This document shows positions 6,141 to 14,509 of a DNA stretch of 19,529 bases, piece by piece; positions within the stretch are counted from its first letter, which is position 1; each line of letters begins with the position of its first letter. Location: NCBI GenBank assembly GCA_963783945.1, contig CAWAPS010000014.1, forward strand, positions 1 to 19,529, read 5' to 3'. The notes under the pieces are model-generated. The model had not been told where the DNA came from, made no database searches, and was given only the letters and a program-made list of their open reading frames with translations. The translations under genes were made by a program, and so were the position numbers. This stretch comes from CAWAPS01 sp963783945 (lineage in GTDB: Bacteria > Actinomycetota > Acidimicrobiia > Acidimicrobiales > Palsa-688).

Positions 6141-7273
6141 CCTGCACCCCGCAACCGCTCGACGAGGTGCCTTTTGTGCTCCTCGGGCGTTCCGTATGTC
6201 AGCTGATCGACAACGGCACGCCGACTGTACAGGTGGATGTCGTGTTCCCACGTCACGGCGATGCCACCATTGATCTGGACGCACTCGTCGACGATGTCCA
6301 AGCAGTGCTCACCTACATAGGCCTTGGCAACAGAGGCCAGAGTTGGCACGCCCTCACTCTGATCGTCGACCGCCGCCACGAGTTGCTCGGATACCGCCTT
6401 CGATCCTTCGAGCCAGATCCACAAATCGGCGATACGATGCTTCAGCGCCTGGAAGGACAGGATAGGGCGGCCAAAAGCGATGCGGTCCCGGCCGTAGTCG
6501 AGTGTGAGCTCCAGAGCCCGGTCGGCAACTCCCACCATCTCGGCGCATTGAAGCGCCAAGGCTAAAGATAGTTGGCGTTCGACCGCCGCGGCTGCGTGAC
6601 CCGGCTCACCAACGAACGCGCTGATGGGCAGGCGGGCCCCGTCGAACCTGACGGACCCGAATCGGCGGGTCATGTCGATGCTGCGCCCGCGAACCACAGA
6701 TACCCCCGGAACGGAAGCCGTCGGGACCAGGACTTGGCTCATCCCATGACCGGTCCGGGCGCTTACCAGGACGCAGTCCGCAACACCGGCGGCTTCGACA
6801 TACGTCTTCGCCCCGTCGAGTATCACCTCGTCACCCAGGACAGTGGCCGTAGTGGACATTTGCTCGGGGCGCCATCGACCTCGCGATTCGGTGTAGGCCC
6901 ACGCCGCGACGGATTGGCCCGATCGTAAGCCCGGGAGCAACTGCGCCTGCTGCGCCTCACTTCCATACCAATCGATAGCCGCCGCGACCACCGTCACGGG
7001 CAGGAACGGGCCGGGCGAAACCAGACGCCCCATCTCTTCTGCCACGATCGCGGCGTCTCCGGTCGGGGTGGCGGACAAGCGGCTTCCGTCCAGCGCTTCC
7101 GGAACAAACAGCGACGTCCAACCGAGGTCGGCCGCCCGGGCCCACCAGTAGCGATCAAAACCTTCGACGGTGTCGTAGAGCGCCCGCACCTCGGTAAGAG
7201 GCGCTTCCCGTTCGATAAATCGATGCGTCGTTTCGCGGAAGAGTTCCTGATCCGCGGTCAGCTCCAGGTTCAA
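6137..7273 (-). CDS. Acyl-CoA dehydrogenase, second subunit of the pair
   Basis: 378 residues from a TTG start at 7273, preceded by AAGGAA (7286-7281) with a 7-nt gap; the product then begins MNLELTADQELF, a typical family start. A GTG at 7348 would add 25 residues that look unlike the family. Motifs: FVPEALDGS (56-64), VAAWAYTESRGRW (122-134), ILDGAKTYVEAAGVAD (151-166), RDRIAFGRPILSFQALKH (262-279), and VQINGGIAVTWEHDIHLYSRRA (332-353), the signature of the FadE-type partner subunit. No glutamate is visible at the position equivalent to E246 of its neighbour, consistent with one catalytic and one supporting chain. It is first in the two-gene minus-strand operon, divergent from the alpha/beta hydrolase. 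Confidence 0.88.
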   Translation of the reverse strand: MNLELTADQELFRETTHRFIEREAPLTEVRALYDTVEGFDRYWWARAADLGWTSLFVPEALDGSRLSATPTGDAAIVAEEMGRLVSPGPFLPVTVVAAAIDWYGSEAQQAQLLPGLRSGQSVAAWAYTESRGRWRPEQMSTTATVLGDEVILDGAKTYVEAAGVADCVLVSARTGHGMSQVLVPTASVPGVSVVRGRSIDMTRRFGSVRFDGARLPISAFVGEPGHAAAAVERQLSLALALQCAEMVGVADRALELTLDYGRDRIAFGRPILSFQALKHRIADLWIWLEGSKAVSEQLVAAVDDQSEGVPTLASVAKAYVGEHCLDIVDECVQINGGIAVTWEHDIHLYSRRAVVDQLTYGTPEEHKRHLVERLRGAG

Positions 7274-7356
7274 CGGCCTATTCCTTGGCTCGGAGCCCAG
7301 TATGGCACGGGGTGCCCCGTGGTCGTCGCTCCGTGGGACGGAGGGCACAGGCTCGA

Positions 7357-7368
7357 TATGGTCTGACC
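7357..7368 (+). promoter_or_regulatory. Candidate leaderless promoter -10 (TATGGT)
   Basis: TATGGT at 7357-7362 matches the actinobacterial TANNNT -10 element and ends 6 nt before the A of ATG 7369. No ribosome-binding site is within range of that ATG; the nearest, GGAGGG, is about 24 nt away. This is the geometry of a leaderless transcript. No convincing -35 is seen, and six-base matches of this kind are common by chance. Confidence 0.35.
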
Positions 7369-8370
7369 ATGGACGCCGAAGCTTCGCTCGATCCCGAATT
7401 CACGGACCTACCCAAGCTACTGACCGAGCTGCGGCTCTCGACCGAGACGCTGACCCGCATCCGGCAGCAGTTGGGCCCCGCCCTTGGTATCCAACCGTCA
7501 GTGGCGGTGGAGCACCGTGACTTCCCGGTATCCGTAAGTCACAGCGGTGGTCAGGTGATGATCCGGGTGCGCCGGCCCCTCGGCGTCGAGGGACCACTGC
7601 CTTGCATGTACGGCATTCATGGTCTCGGATTTGTGATCGGGGGTCGGGAGCTGGGCGATGCCCCGGCCGCAGTATGGTGCCCCCGTTTGCGCTGCGCCGT
7701 GGTGTCGGTGGAACAGCGCCTGGCTCCCGAGGTGCCGTACCCGGGCCCGCTCGAAGACTGCTACGCCGGGCTGAAGTGGACGTTCGAGAACGCCGCCGAG
7801 GTCGGCATCGATCCTTCCCGCATCGGTGTCAACGGTGGCGGCAGCGGGGGAGGGCTCGGCGCCGGGCTGTGCCTGCTCGCCCGCGATCGAGCCGAAGTTC
7901 CGATCCTCTTTCAGGTGCTGTTCTATCCGATGCTCGATGATCGCCAGCCCACGCCCTCGAGCGAGTGGCGGGGTCCCATCTGGAACCCGGAGGCCAATCA
8001 GTTTGCATGGAGGTCATATCTGGGCGAACTCTACGGCCAAGAGGAAGTCCCGGGATACGCGGCCGCCAGTCGAGCCGCGGATCTCGCTGGGCTGCCGCCG
8101 GCGTACATACTCGCGGGTGCCCTCGATGGTCTCTGCGACGAGGCCGTCGACTACGCCCGGCGTCTCAACCAGGCGGGAGTGCCAACCGACCTCCACGTCT
8201 ATTCCGGGGCCCCACACGCCTTTCTAGGGCTTCTGCCGTCTGCCCGGGTTTCCAAGCGGGCCCACCGCGAGCTGCTCAGTTGGCTGGAACGCCGACTCTG
8301 GCCTCTCGGGATGCCATCCGCAAAGGAGGCGAACTCGACCCAAGGCGGCCCCTGCCAGTCGATGAGTTAG
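7369..8370 (+). CDS. Alpha/beta hydrolase, HSL-like esterase/lipase family
   Basis: A 333-residue hydrolase of the hormone-sensitive-lipase branch. The expected triad is visible as S159 in GGGSGGG (156-162), D253 in ALDGLCDEA (251-259) and H283 in PHAF (282-285). Both HSL signatures are unusual: the oxyanion HGGG reads HGLG (84-87), and the nucleophile elbow GDSAGG reads GGSGGG. The family cleaves small esters or lactones, so it could act on a pathway intermediate. The frame is open upstream, but ATG 7369 is favoured because the protein then starts MDAEASLDPEF and a -10 element fits leaderless initiation. The stop codon region overlaps the remnant amidohydrolase tail on the other strand, and the last ~20 residues look unlike the family, possibly run-on sequence. 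Confidence 0.85.
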   Translation: MDAEASLDPEFTDLPKLLTELRLSTETLTRIRQQLGPALGIQPSVAVEHRDFPVSVSHSGGQVMIRVRRPLGVEGPLPCMYGIHGLGFVIGGRELGDAPAAVWCPRLRCAVVSVEQRLAPEVPYPGPLEDCYAGLKWTFENAAEVGIDPSRIGVNGGGSGGGLGAGLCLLARDRAEVPILFQVLFYPMLDDRQPTPSSEWRGPIWNPEANQFAWRSYLGELYGQEEVPGYAAASRAADLAGLPPAYILAGALDGLCDEAVDYARRLNQAGVPTDLHVYSGAPHAFLGLLPSARVSKRAHRELLSWLERRLWPLGMPSAKEANSTQGGPCQSMS

Positions 8371-8508
8371 CTGCCGGCCAGATCGAGGTGGAAGAGTCCC
8401 TTCGGCGTTCGTGCGCAGGATCCTCATCCGATCATTGGCGTCGAGGTCTTTCAGTGATACCGGCAAGACCCTTGCCGCGACGGGCGGCGCCTCGCTCTCG
8501 GTAGTCGG
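8367..8508 (-). pseudogene. Stranded C-terminal remnant of an amidohydrolase
   Basis: Reading the minus strand, the 152-bp gap after the second acyl-CoA ligase encodes VLPVSLKDLDANDRMRIL, then RTNAEG, and after removing one G of a GGG run (8400-8398) LFHLDLAGS and TAA (8369-8367). This matches the end of ACMSD-like amidohydrolases, where a helix of the form ILRxNAxxLFxLD closes the protein. No catalytic domain is present, and the left boundary near 8508 is approximate. The rest of the gene appears deleted, with the tail left directly behind the ligase gene. It differs from the amidohydrolase at 11532-12840, which ends with a longer extension, so it is not a simple copy of that gene. Confidence 0.6.
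8461..8477. terminator. Perfect 7-bp hairpin, weak terminator candidate
   Basis: CGGCAAG (8461-8467), loop ACC, CTTGCCG (8471-8477) is a perfect inverted repeat between the convergent hydrolase and ligase genes. There is no T-run on either side, and it falls inside the amidohydrolase remnant, so it may be a coincidence of coding sequence. Confidence 0.25.
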
Positions 8509-8522
8509 CGGAGCCGCTGGGT

Positions 8523-10187
8523 TCAGGCGTCGACCCCGAGCCGTTTGGCCACCAGGTCGCGTAGTGAGTTGAGGTTCACTTTTTCACTCGCCGTCATCTC
8601 CACCTCGTTCTCCTCGAAGAAGAGGATCCGGCGGGGCACCTTGTAGCTCGCCAAGGACGCCCGGACGTGCGCGAGGAGGACGTCCTCCTCGACGGCCGCT
8701 TCGTCACGCCGCACCACGCACCCGATCACCAGTTCGCCGGCCACGGCATCAGGAACACCGATGACGGCGGCTCGCTTGACATCAGGGTGGGCGTCGAGGA
8801 CCTCTTCGACCTCGATCGGCGCCACGTTTGCTCCGCTCGTCTTGATCAAACTGGTGATCCGGCCGGTCCAGTGGAGCAGGCCTCTCTCGTCTAGCCATCC
8901 GAGGTCGCCCGTGTGGAAGTAACCATCCTCGTCGAGGACGTCCTCGGGCGGCACCTTCACGTAACCGCGCATGAGGGTTAGGCCCTTCAGGGCCATCTCG
9001 CCCTCTTCACCGGGGCCAAGGGGGTGTCCCGTCATCGGGTCGAGGAAGCGCATGGTGGAACCTGCGATCATTCGCCCATACGTCGACAGCTCCTCCACGG
9101 GCGCGTCATCGGGGAGGGCAGTAGCGCTGGTGAAGGTCTCGCTACTCCCATAGCTCGCGTAGTCAGCCGGACGTGGCTCGCCATTCGGTGCCGGTTCGCC
9201 CGTGATTCGGTACAGCTGACGGCGGACAGACGAGAGGTCGTGCGGCGTTTGTTCCAGGATCGTCTGAATCTCCTGAGCCTGGTTCGGGAGGGCTTGCACG
9301 CACGTGACCCGCTCCTGTTCGATCAGCCGCAGGGTGTGGGCGGCATCGAAGTGGTCAGTGGCGATCACCGCGCCTCCTGACGCCAACGTCGCACCCAGCA
9401 CGGCCGCGAACCCCGCGGTCCAAAACCACGGCAGTCCGCAGAACACGCGGTCGTCAGGCGTGAACTGCTCGCGGTAGGCGTGTCGCCAGGACTGAAGCAT
9501 AGGTGCCCGGTGCCGGTGCAGCACGCCCTTGGGTAGCGAGGTCGTGCCAGAGGAATAGATAACTACCCCGTCCTCGATGGGGCCGGTACCGGCCAAGACC
9601 CCCTCGAGCACCTCGTCGGGTACCGCCAGGCCTGCCGACACGAAATCATTCCACCCCTCAACCGCTCCCAGCGCCGCGGTGTCAACGGCAACGATGCGCC
9701 GGAGGAACGGATACCTAGGTGAGAGGATGCCTCCCGGGGTCGCAGTCCTGGCCTCTGGGCACAGATCGAGGATCTCGTCAACGAAGTGGTGGTTGAGCAA
9801 GGTGCGCTCGGTGACGACGATGGTGGTATCGGAGTGACGGAGCAGGTGGTCAATCTCACGCGAAGTGGCGAACGTGTTGAACAGCACTGCGACACCCCCG
9901 GCCATGGCCGCTCCCCATACGGCCGCGACCCACTCCGGCCGGTTCCCCATGAGCACGGCGACTCGCGTGCCTCGGGTGACGCCCGCTGCGATCAATGCCT
10001 TCGCCGTGGCCCGGGACTGTTCCTGGACTTCTCGGTAGGTCCACGCGACGCGTACCCGGCCGGCCGGCGCGTACACAAGGGCCAAGCGGTCGCTGTGTCT
10101 TGCCGCCAGATCCTCGAGGAAGCCGCCGAAGGTCAGTGGCCCGATGCCAGGCTCGTTTTCCGGCGACGGCCCGTGGAACGTCGTCAT
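8523..10187 (-). CDS. Acyl-CoA synthetase (AMP-forming), complete
   Basis: A complete 554-residue ANL ligase that forms an acyl-CoA from a free acid, ATP and CoA. Motifs in order: VVIYSSGTTSLPKGVLH P-loop near residues 208-224, ASYGSSETF, the YFHTGDLGWLDERGLLHWTGR region, hinge SLIKTSGANVAPIEVEEVL, and C-terminal MTASEKVN with catalytic lysine K536. The start ATG 10187 follows a strong GGGAGG with a 5-nt gap on the minus strand. It shares a 144-bp divergent promoter region with the MaoC-like gene. It is only a family relative of the ligase at the left edge, so the region encodes two separate acid-activating enzymes. The acid substrate is not predictable. Confidence 0.95.
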   Translation of the reverse strand: MTTFHGPSPENEPGIGPLTFGGFLEDLAARHSDRLALVYAPAGRVRVAWTYREVQEQSRATAKALIAAGVTRGTRVAVLMGNRPEWVAAVWGAAMAGGVAVLFNTFATSREIDHLLRHSDTTIVVTERTLLNHHFVDEILDLCPEARTATPGGILSPRYPFLRRIVAVDTAALGAVEGWNDFVSAGLAVPDEVLEGVLAGTGPIEDGVVIYSSGTTSLPKGVLHRHRAPMLQSWRHAYREQFTPDDRVFCGLPWFWTAGFAAVLGATLASGGAVIATDHFDAAHTLRLIEQERVTCVQALPNQAQEIQTILEQTPHDLSSVRRQLYRITGEPAPNGEPRPADYASYGSSETFTSATALPDDAPVEELSTYGRMIAGSTMRFLDPMTGHPLGPGEEGEMALKGLTLMRGYVKVPPEDVLDEDGYFHTGDLGWLDERGLLHWTGRITSLIKTSGANVAPIEVEEVLDAHPDVKRAAVIGVPDAVAGELVIGCVVRRDEAAVEEDVLLAHVRASLASYKVPRRILFFEENEVEMTASEKVNLNSLRDLVAKRLGVDA

Positions 10188-10241
10188 CTCGCCTCCCGAT
10201 CCAATCTGTCAAAGAATGCTATCTTCAGACGAAATGCGTAG

Positions 10242-10284
10242 CGCGTTGACGCGGCGGCCGGCGTCAGTCCATGACTGGGCCGGC
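10242..10284. promoter_or_regulatory. Inverted repeats in divergent ligase/MaoC promoter region, candidate operators
   Basis: Two dyads lie side by side. CGCGT-TG-ACGCG occupies 10242-10253. GCCGGC (10257-10262), CAGTC (10265-10269), CAT, GACTG (10273-10277), GCCGGC (10279-10284) forms a larger near-symmetric dyad with a 2/1 nt offset. Both are placed to control the divergent ligase (start 10187) and MaoC-like gene (start 10332). On the minus strand TAGCAT is a possible -10 for the ligase. Protein binding is inferred from symmetry and position only. Confidence 0.35.
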
Positions 10285-10331
10285 AGGGCTGGCCGTGGTG
10301 ATCATTGGCACCATTGGCGTGAGGAGACGGG

Positions 10332-11483
10332 ATGACAGACCTTCGTGAGGACGAAGAGATCCTCGATACGAGCGATGTTGACAAGCACATCGGCGAGTAC
10401 GTAGGGGGCGGCCAGCTAAAAGAGCCAGTCACGCTGACCGATATCCGCCGATGGGTGCAGGCTATGCAGTACCCAAACCCGCGGCACTTCGACGAAGAGG
10501 CCGCAGCGTCAACTCAGCTCGGGGAGATCGTGGCCCCGCAGTCGTTCACCGTATGCTGCGACGTGGGCGAGGGCATGACGGCTGCAATCGTGGGGAGGAT
10601 CCCCAATTCGCACAACGTCTTCGGCGGCGACGAGTGGTGGTTCTACGGCCCGCACATCCGCCCCGGCGACCGCGTTCGGGTGCAGCGACGGTTTGATGGC
10701 TACAAGATCGCCGAGACGAAATTCGCCGGACCGACAATGTTCTCGCGCGGCGATACCTTGTACCGGAATGCGCGGCTCGAACCGGTCGCCATGCAACGAG
10801 CGACGGCGGTGCGCTATCTTCCCGAGTTCGCGCGCAAGCGCGGGTATTTCGAACAGATCGCTCCCGCACCCACCTTTACGACCGAGCAGCTCGCCGAAGT
10901 CGAACGCGAGAAGCAGATGTGGATCAGATCCGGAGTGAGCCGTGAGGGGCCCGGTAATGTCGCCCTCGGAGACAAGCTGGCGACCCGGCCCATCGGCCCC
11001 CACACGGTGGCCCAATTCACAATCGAGTACCGCACCCTGCCGTTCTCAGTGTGGGGCAGCTACTACGTGGAGGGCCACTTTTACGGTGCGGAGGCTGGCT
11101 GGCTGGCCGAGATGGGTGGGGATAACTTCGACACCAAGACCCGGACCGGCACCGACCAGGGCCCATCCAGCGGCCACACCCACATCGAGAAGGCCCAGCT
11201 GATCGGCCTACCCAGGCACTTCGGCTACGGCGCCTCCATGGGAGCGTGGGCTCTCGATTACGTCGCCTACTGGGCCGGCGACGAGGGTTTCATCCGTCAC
11301 GCCAACATCGCCTACCGGTTCCCCGTATTCGAGGGCGACGTCTCCTTCTTGAACGGTGAGGTCAGCGAACAGCGCTGGGAGCCGCTACTCGGGGTGCCGA
11401 TCACCACCGTCGAGGTCACCATGACCAATCAGGACGGACTGGTGGTAGCCAAGGGCCCCGTGGAGGTCCAGCTTCCGCGTTGA
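10332..11483 (+). CDS. MaoC-like double-hotdog acyl dehydratase
   Basis: A 383-residue protein with two hotdog-fold halves. The N-terminal half resembles the FAS1-like/MaoC N-terminal dehydratase domain and holds YPNPRHFDEEAA (47-58), close to the hydratase-2 motif in which Asp and His activate water on a 2-enoyl-CoA. The C-terminal half (from about residue 208) includes SSGHTHIEKAQLIGLPRHFGYG and a beta strand set typical of MaoC domains. The family hydrates enoyl-CoA esters, the step after the acyl-CoA dehydrogenases found at 4872-7273. The start ATG 10332 has GAGGAG (10321-10326). A GGTCCAGC/GCTGGACC hairpin straddles its stop codon. Whether both halves are catalytic cannot be judged without a structure-based alignment. 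Confidence 0.82.
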   Translation: MTDLREDEEILDTSDVDKHIGEYVGGGQLKEPVTLTDIRRWVQAMQYPNPRHFDEEAAASTQLGEIVAPQSFTVCCDVGEGMTAAIVGRIPNSHNVFGGDEWWFYGPHIRPGDRVRVQRRFDGYKIAETKFAGPTMFSRGDTLYRNARLEPVAMQRATAVRYLPEFARKRGYFEQIAPAPTFTTEQLAEVEREKQMWIRSGVSREGPGNVALGDKLATRPIGPHTVAQFTIEYRTLPFSVWGSYYVEGHFYGAEAGWLAEMGGDNFDTKTRTGTDQGPSSGHTHIEKAQLIGLPRHFGYGASMGAWALDYVAYWAGDEGFIRHANIAYRFPVFEGDVSFLNGEVSEQRWEPLLGVPITTVEVTMTNQDGLVVAKGPVEVQLPR

Positions 11484-11491
11484 GCTGGACC
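11465..11491. terminator. Hairpin straddling the MaoC gene stop codon
   Basis: GGTCCAGC (11465-11472) and GCTGGACC (11484-11491) form a perfect 8-bp stem with an 11-nt loop that contains the TGA stop. It lies between the convergent MaoC-like and amidohydrolase genes. No T-run follows, which is common for actinobacterial terminators, so activity is uncertain. Confidence 0.4.
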
Positions 11492-11531
11492 GATCGGGCA
11501 AACGGCACAGCCCCTCAGATCCCGGCACGCG

Positions 11532-12840
11532 TCAGGTCCAGGTGCCGTGCTTACGAAACGCCAGCGTGGAGAGTCCTTTGGGAATCTCAGTCGGGGCGAT
11601 GGCGAGCTCGGCAGGCGTTGGCGCCTTGATACGAGCTGCGACCTCGGCCAGGGCTGAACCGTCGAGGCCGTACACCTCGATGGCTGTCTCGCCCGCCATC
11701 ATCCGCAGTTCGGGTTCGGGCGTCCCGGCAAAGGTATTTCGCAGGGACAGGTGGGTGGCTGCCTCACCGTTGAGGTCGAAGTCCCGCTGCCAGGTGCCCT
11801 CGACGTGGGGGTAGTCGGAGCCCCACATGATGCGGTCGACGTAGCCGTCCCGGATGGCTGACTCGGCCTCGAACCGGGCCATGAAGCTGGCGCCAAAATA
11901 CACGTTCTCCATGGCGTACTCGCTGGCCGGACGAGGAACCTGTTCCCGGAATCCTTCATACTTCTTGGCGCCGTACCAGCCGTCGTCGAGCAGCTTCAGA
12001 TAGTGCGGGAACCAGTCGCCGGCGATCTCGGTGATCACCAGCTTCAATCCCGGGTGTCGCTCGAACACGCCGGCGAAGATCAGCCAGTGTATGGCCCGGT
12101 ATCCGAAGATGTGGGCGTCCTCGAACATCTTGAGCGGCACCGCCTCGGGGCCCGTGAACGTGGCCGGACTGGCCCCACCTATATGGGTCGTGAGGGGCAT
12201 CTGCAGGGCTTCCGCCACCGACCACAGCCGCTCCCATATAGGTTCGTTGTACGAGCGGGTGGTTGGCCCGCATGGCCGGGAAGTTCACGCCGCGAAGGCC
12301 GGCCGCGCTGGCCCACTCCAGCTCCTTCACCGCGGCGTCCAGGTCCCACATCGGCAGGTGGACCAGGCCGGCGTGGCGGCCCGGCTGGACAGAGCACGCA
12401 TCCGCCAGCCATTGGTTGTACATGTGCATTCCGACGGCTGCCAGCTCCAGGTCGTCCGCCATGTGGTGGCGGAAATGACCGCTGCCCGGCTGAAACGGAA
12501 TGGGCTGGCCGTTTTCACTGGCGTGGAAGATGACCTCGGCCGCGACGCCGTCTTGATCCATCTCCTTCAAGCGCATATCGATGTCGTAGTGGCCAGGCGA
12601 GTCGAGGTTGGCCACCCCGGCACCGGAGATGAAGACGTCCGTGATAAACGGCGGGACGTTGTCGTCCGCTCGTAAGGTCTCCTGCCAGGTCTGCACGAAC
12701 TCCTGAAACGCCTCGAGGTGTTTCTTGGGGCAGTATTGCCGCAACTGCTCGACCAGCAGCGGGCCGACGTGTGTGTCGGCCGAAACCACGACGACAGGCT
12801 CGTTTGGGCCCCTGACCGTTCGGGTTTGGGGTTCCCTCAT
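11532..12840 (-). pseudogene. ACMSD-like amidohydrolase, broken by a +1 frame shift
   Basis: Two overlapping minus-strand frames together make one full-length metal-dependent amidohydrolase (about 435 residues). The first (from ATG 12840, ribosome-binding site GAAGGAG) has the metal motif SADTHVG (20-26) and runs through LRGVNFPAMRANH. The second supplies YNEPIWERLW, LTTHIGGA, HPGLKLVITEIAGDWF, MWGSDYPH and a C-terminal helix ending TEIPKGLSTLAF. The junction is at about 12255-12261, where removing one C of a CCC run restores a continuous protein. The family decarboxylates or hydrolyses acids and ring-opened intermediates. It lies 119 nt after the Rieske oxygenase gene on the same strand, so it may act on that enzyme's products. 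If the shift is a base-call error, this is an intact gene. Confidence 0.85.
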
Positions 12841-12883
12841 CTCGCTCCTTCCGTCGAACGGGCGATCTTCCGCCCGCCGATCA

Positions 12884-12919
12884 ATGGTCCTAGAACATTA
12901 GACCAGAACCGATGGTCCT
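12884..12919. promoter_or_regulatory. Repeat cluster upstream of the amidohydrolase gene
   Basis: The 119-bp gap between the Rieske and amidohydrolase genes holds two direct copies of ATGGTCCT (12884-12891 and 12912-12919). It also has the inverted pair TGGTC/GACCA (12885-12889, 12901-12905) and two AGAAC units (12892, 12905). On the minus strand TAATGT (12900-12895) fits a TANNNT -10. A separate promoter or operator for the amidohydrolase is plausible but unproven. Confidence 0.3.
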
Positions 12920-12959
12920 GCCGTTTGCCCTCACCCCGCGATAGGGCCGGGCATGGTGG

Positions 12960-14295
12960 TTACTTGCCGAGGTAACGGTCGAGCGTGGTATGGAGATTGG
13001 CGATCCCACGTTCGTAATTGGCCAGACGCATGCTCTTGAAGCCGGGCTGGTGGAGTCCCCGCTGCTGGCGCTCGATGTTGCTGAAATCCTGGAGCGGGAT
13101 GAGAGGCCAATGTTCGGCATCATCAGGCGGGTATTCCTCGAACCTGGGCTTCAGTGGCTGGTGGTTCTCCGGCTCCAACGTGACGGCCCAGATCTCGAAG
13201 AGGCAGTGCTCCGGGTCCTCGCTGTCGGGCCGGCATCGATAAACGACGGCGTTGCCGAACAGAGGGTGGATGGCGAAGTTCGGAAAGACGTAGCAATTGC
13301 TGCCCCAGCGACCGAGCGCCTCGGGATCGGGATCGGGCAGCTTGATGCCGGCGCCCGTATTCCACGCGTACAACGCTTCGGTCATTTTCGCGGAGAACTG
13401 TCCTGGCCCACAAGACACGCTTCGCAGACCTTCGAGGACGAACATGTCTTTCGCCAGGACCTGCGAATCTCCACCTTCGTAGATGAGGCGGGTGAATTCG
13501 ATGGTCTCTTCGGCCTCACTCTTGTCGCCGATCCCGAGGTCCGATGAGACCTCGCTGTCGTGGGCCTGGGCTAGGTACATGTGGCCGTTGTCGAAGAGCT
13601 CCATGTGGTTTTGGAAGTCCGGGGGAAATGCCTCACCTGCGCCGCGGGTGAGTTGAGGGTGCGTGCCCATCACGTGCCAACCCTCGAGAAACGCTTCCAG
13701 GGCGATCTTCCAGTTGGCCTTCAGACGGACGCCCTTCCACCAGTAGACATATTGGTGGTCGACCCGAAGTGGGTCGAGCAGTGCCGGCATGGGGCGGAGA
13801 AACTCCTCCAGCGGCTGAGCGTTGGGGTCCAAGTTGATGAACACGCAGTTCGCCCATGTTCCCACCTGGCACTCTACGAGCTTGAGGTCCTCCTCACGCA
13901 GGGAGCGCTCGTCGAAGCCTTCCTTGCCGTAGAGGCCCGAGGGCGTGCCGTCGAGGTTCCAGCGCCACCCATGGAACGGGCACACGATCTGACCGCCGCG
14001 GAAGGTACCGCAGCCCACGGCCAACTGTGTCGCTCGGTGCCTGCAGGCGTTCTGATACGCCTTGATCTCACCAGGCCCGGTCCGGACAACGACTACTGAG
14101 TACTTGGCAATCGTGTACTCGACGAAGTCACCTACCTTCGGAATCTCCTCCAGCCGGCACGCCATCTGCCACACGTGCGGCCAGAATTTCTCATTCTCGA
14201 GCTCGAAGTAGTCCTTGTCGTAGTACCGCTTCGGTGGAATGAACTTGTCGTCGGTGATCGCGAACGGCACCTGCTCGCGAAAGCAACTCGGTCAT
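12960..14295 (-). CDS. Rieske non-heme iron ring-hydroxylating oxygenase, alpha subunit, N-terminal frame break
   Basis: From GTG 14270 the protein has 436 residues. The Rieske [2Fe-2S] site is C76-x-H78 (CRHRA) and C97-x2-H100 (CPFHGW). The mononuclear iron site is E196, H199 and H204 (EGWHVMGTH) with D395 (LQDFSNIE), matching the spacing of naphthalene dioxygenase. These enzymes insert O2 into aromatic or alicyclic substrates or demethylate them. GTG 14270 has no good ribosome-binding site. ATG 14295 does (GGGGAGG), but it is out of frame by one base; removing one T of the TTT run (14282-14280) gives MTELLREQVPFAITDDKF, a typical family N-terminus. I therefore take 14295 as the real start. 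No ferredoxin, reductase or beta subunit is in the window. It is divergent from the molybdenum hydroxylase gene. Confidence 0.9.
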
Positions 14296-14390
14296 GCGGC
14301 CTCCCCGGACGGCTGAAACTTTGCCTACATTACAACGTCGAGACGAGGATGGCTCGACTAGGTCGCGGTCAGATCGAGTCGTCCAATCGG

Positions 14391-14420
14391 TTGATATCTC
14401 CCTTCGGAGGGTGCTAGATA
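14391..14420 (+). promoter_or_regulatory. Candidate promoter for the molybdenum hydroxylase gene
   Basis: TTGATA (14391-14396) and TAGATA (14415-14420) are spaced 18 nt apart, about 90 nt before the start at 14510. A small CCCT-TCGG-AGGG dyad lies within the spacer and could be an overlapping operator. The rest of the 240-bp divergent region shows no gene on the plus strand. Confidence 0.35.
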
Positions 14421-14509
14421 ACGGTCGTGTTCAGGTACTCCACCGGGCGGGCGCTCGGACCGGCACCCGCAAACGGCACCGAGCTAGACGCGCGGGAAGG
14501 ATGGTGTCG

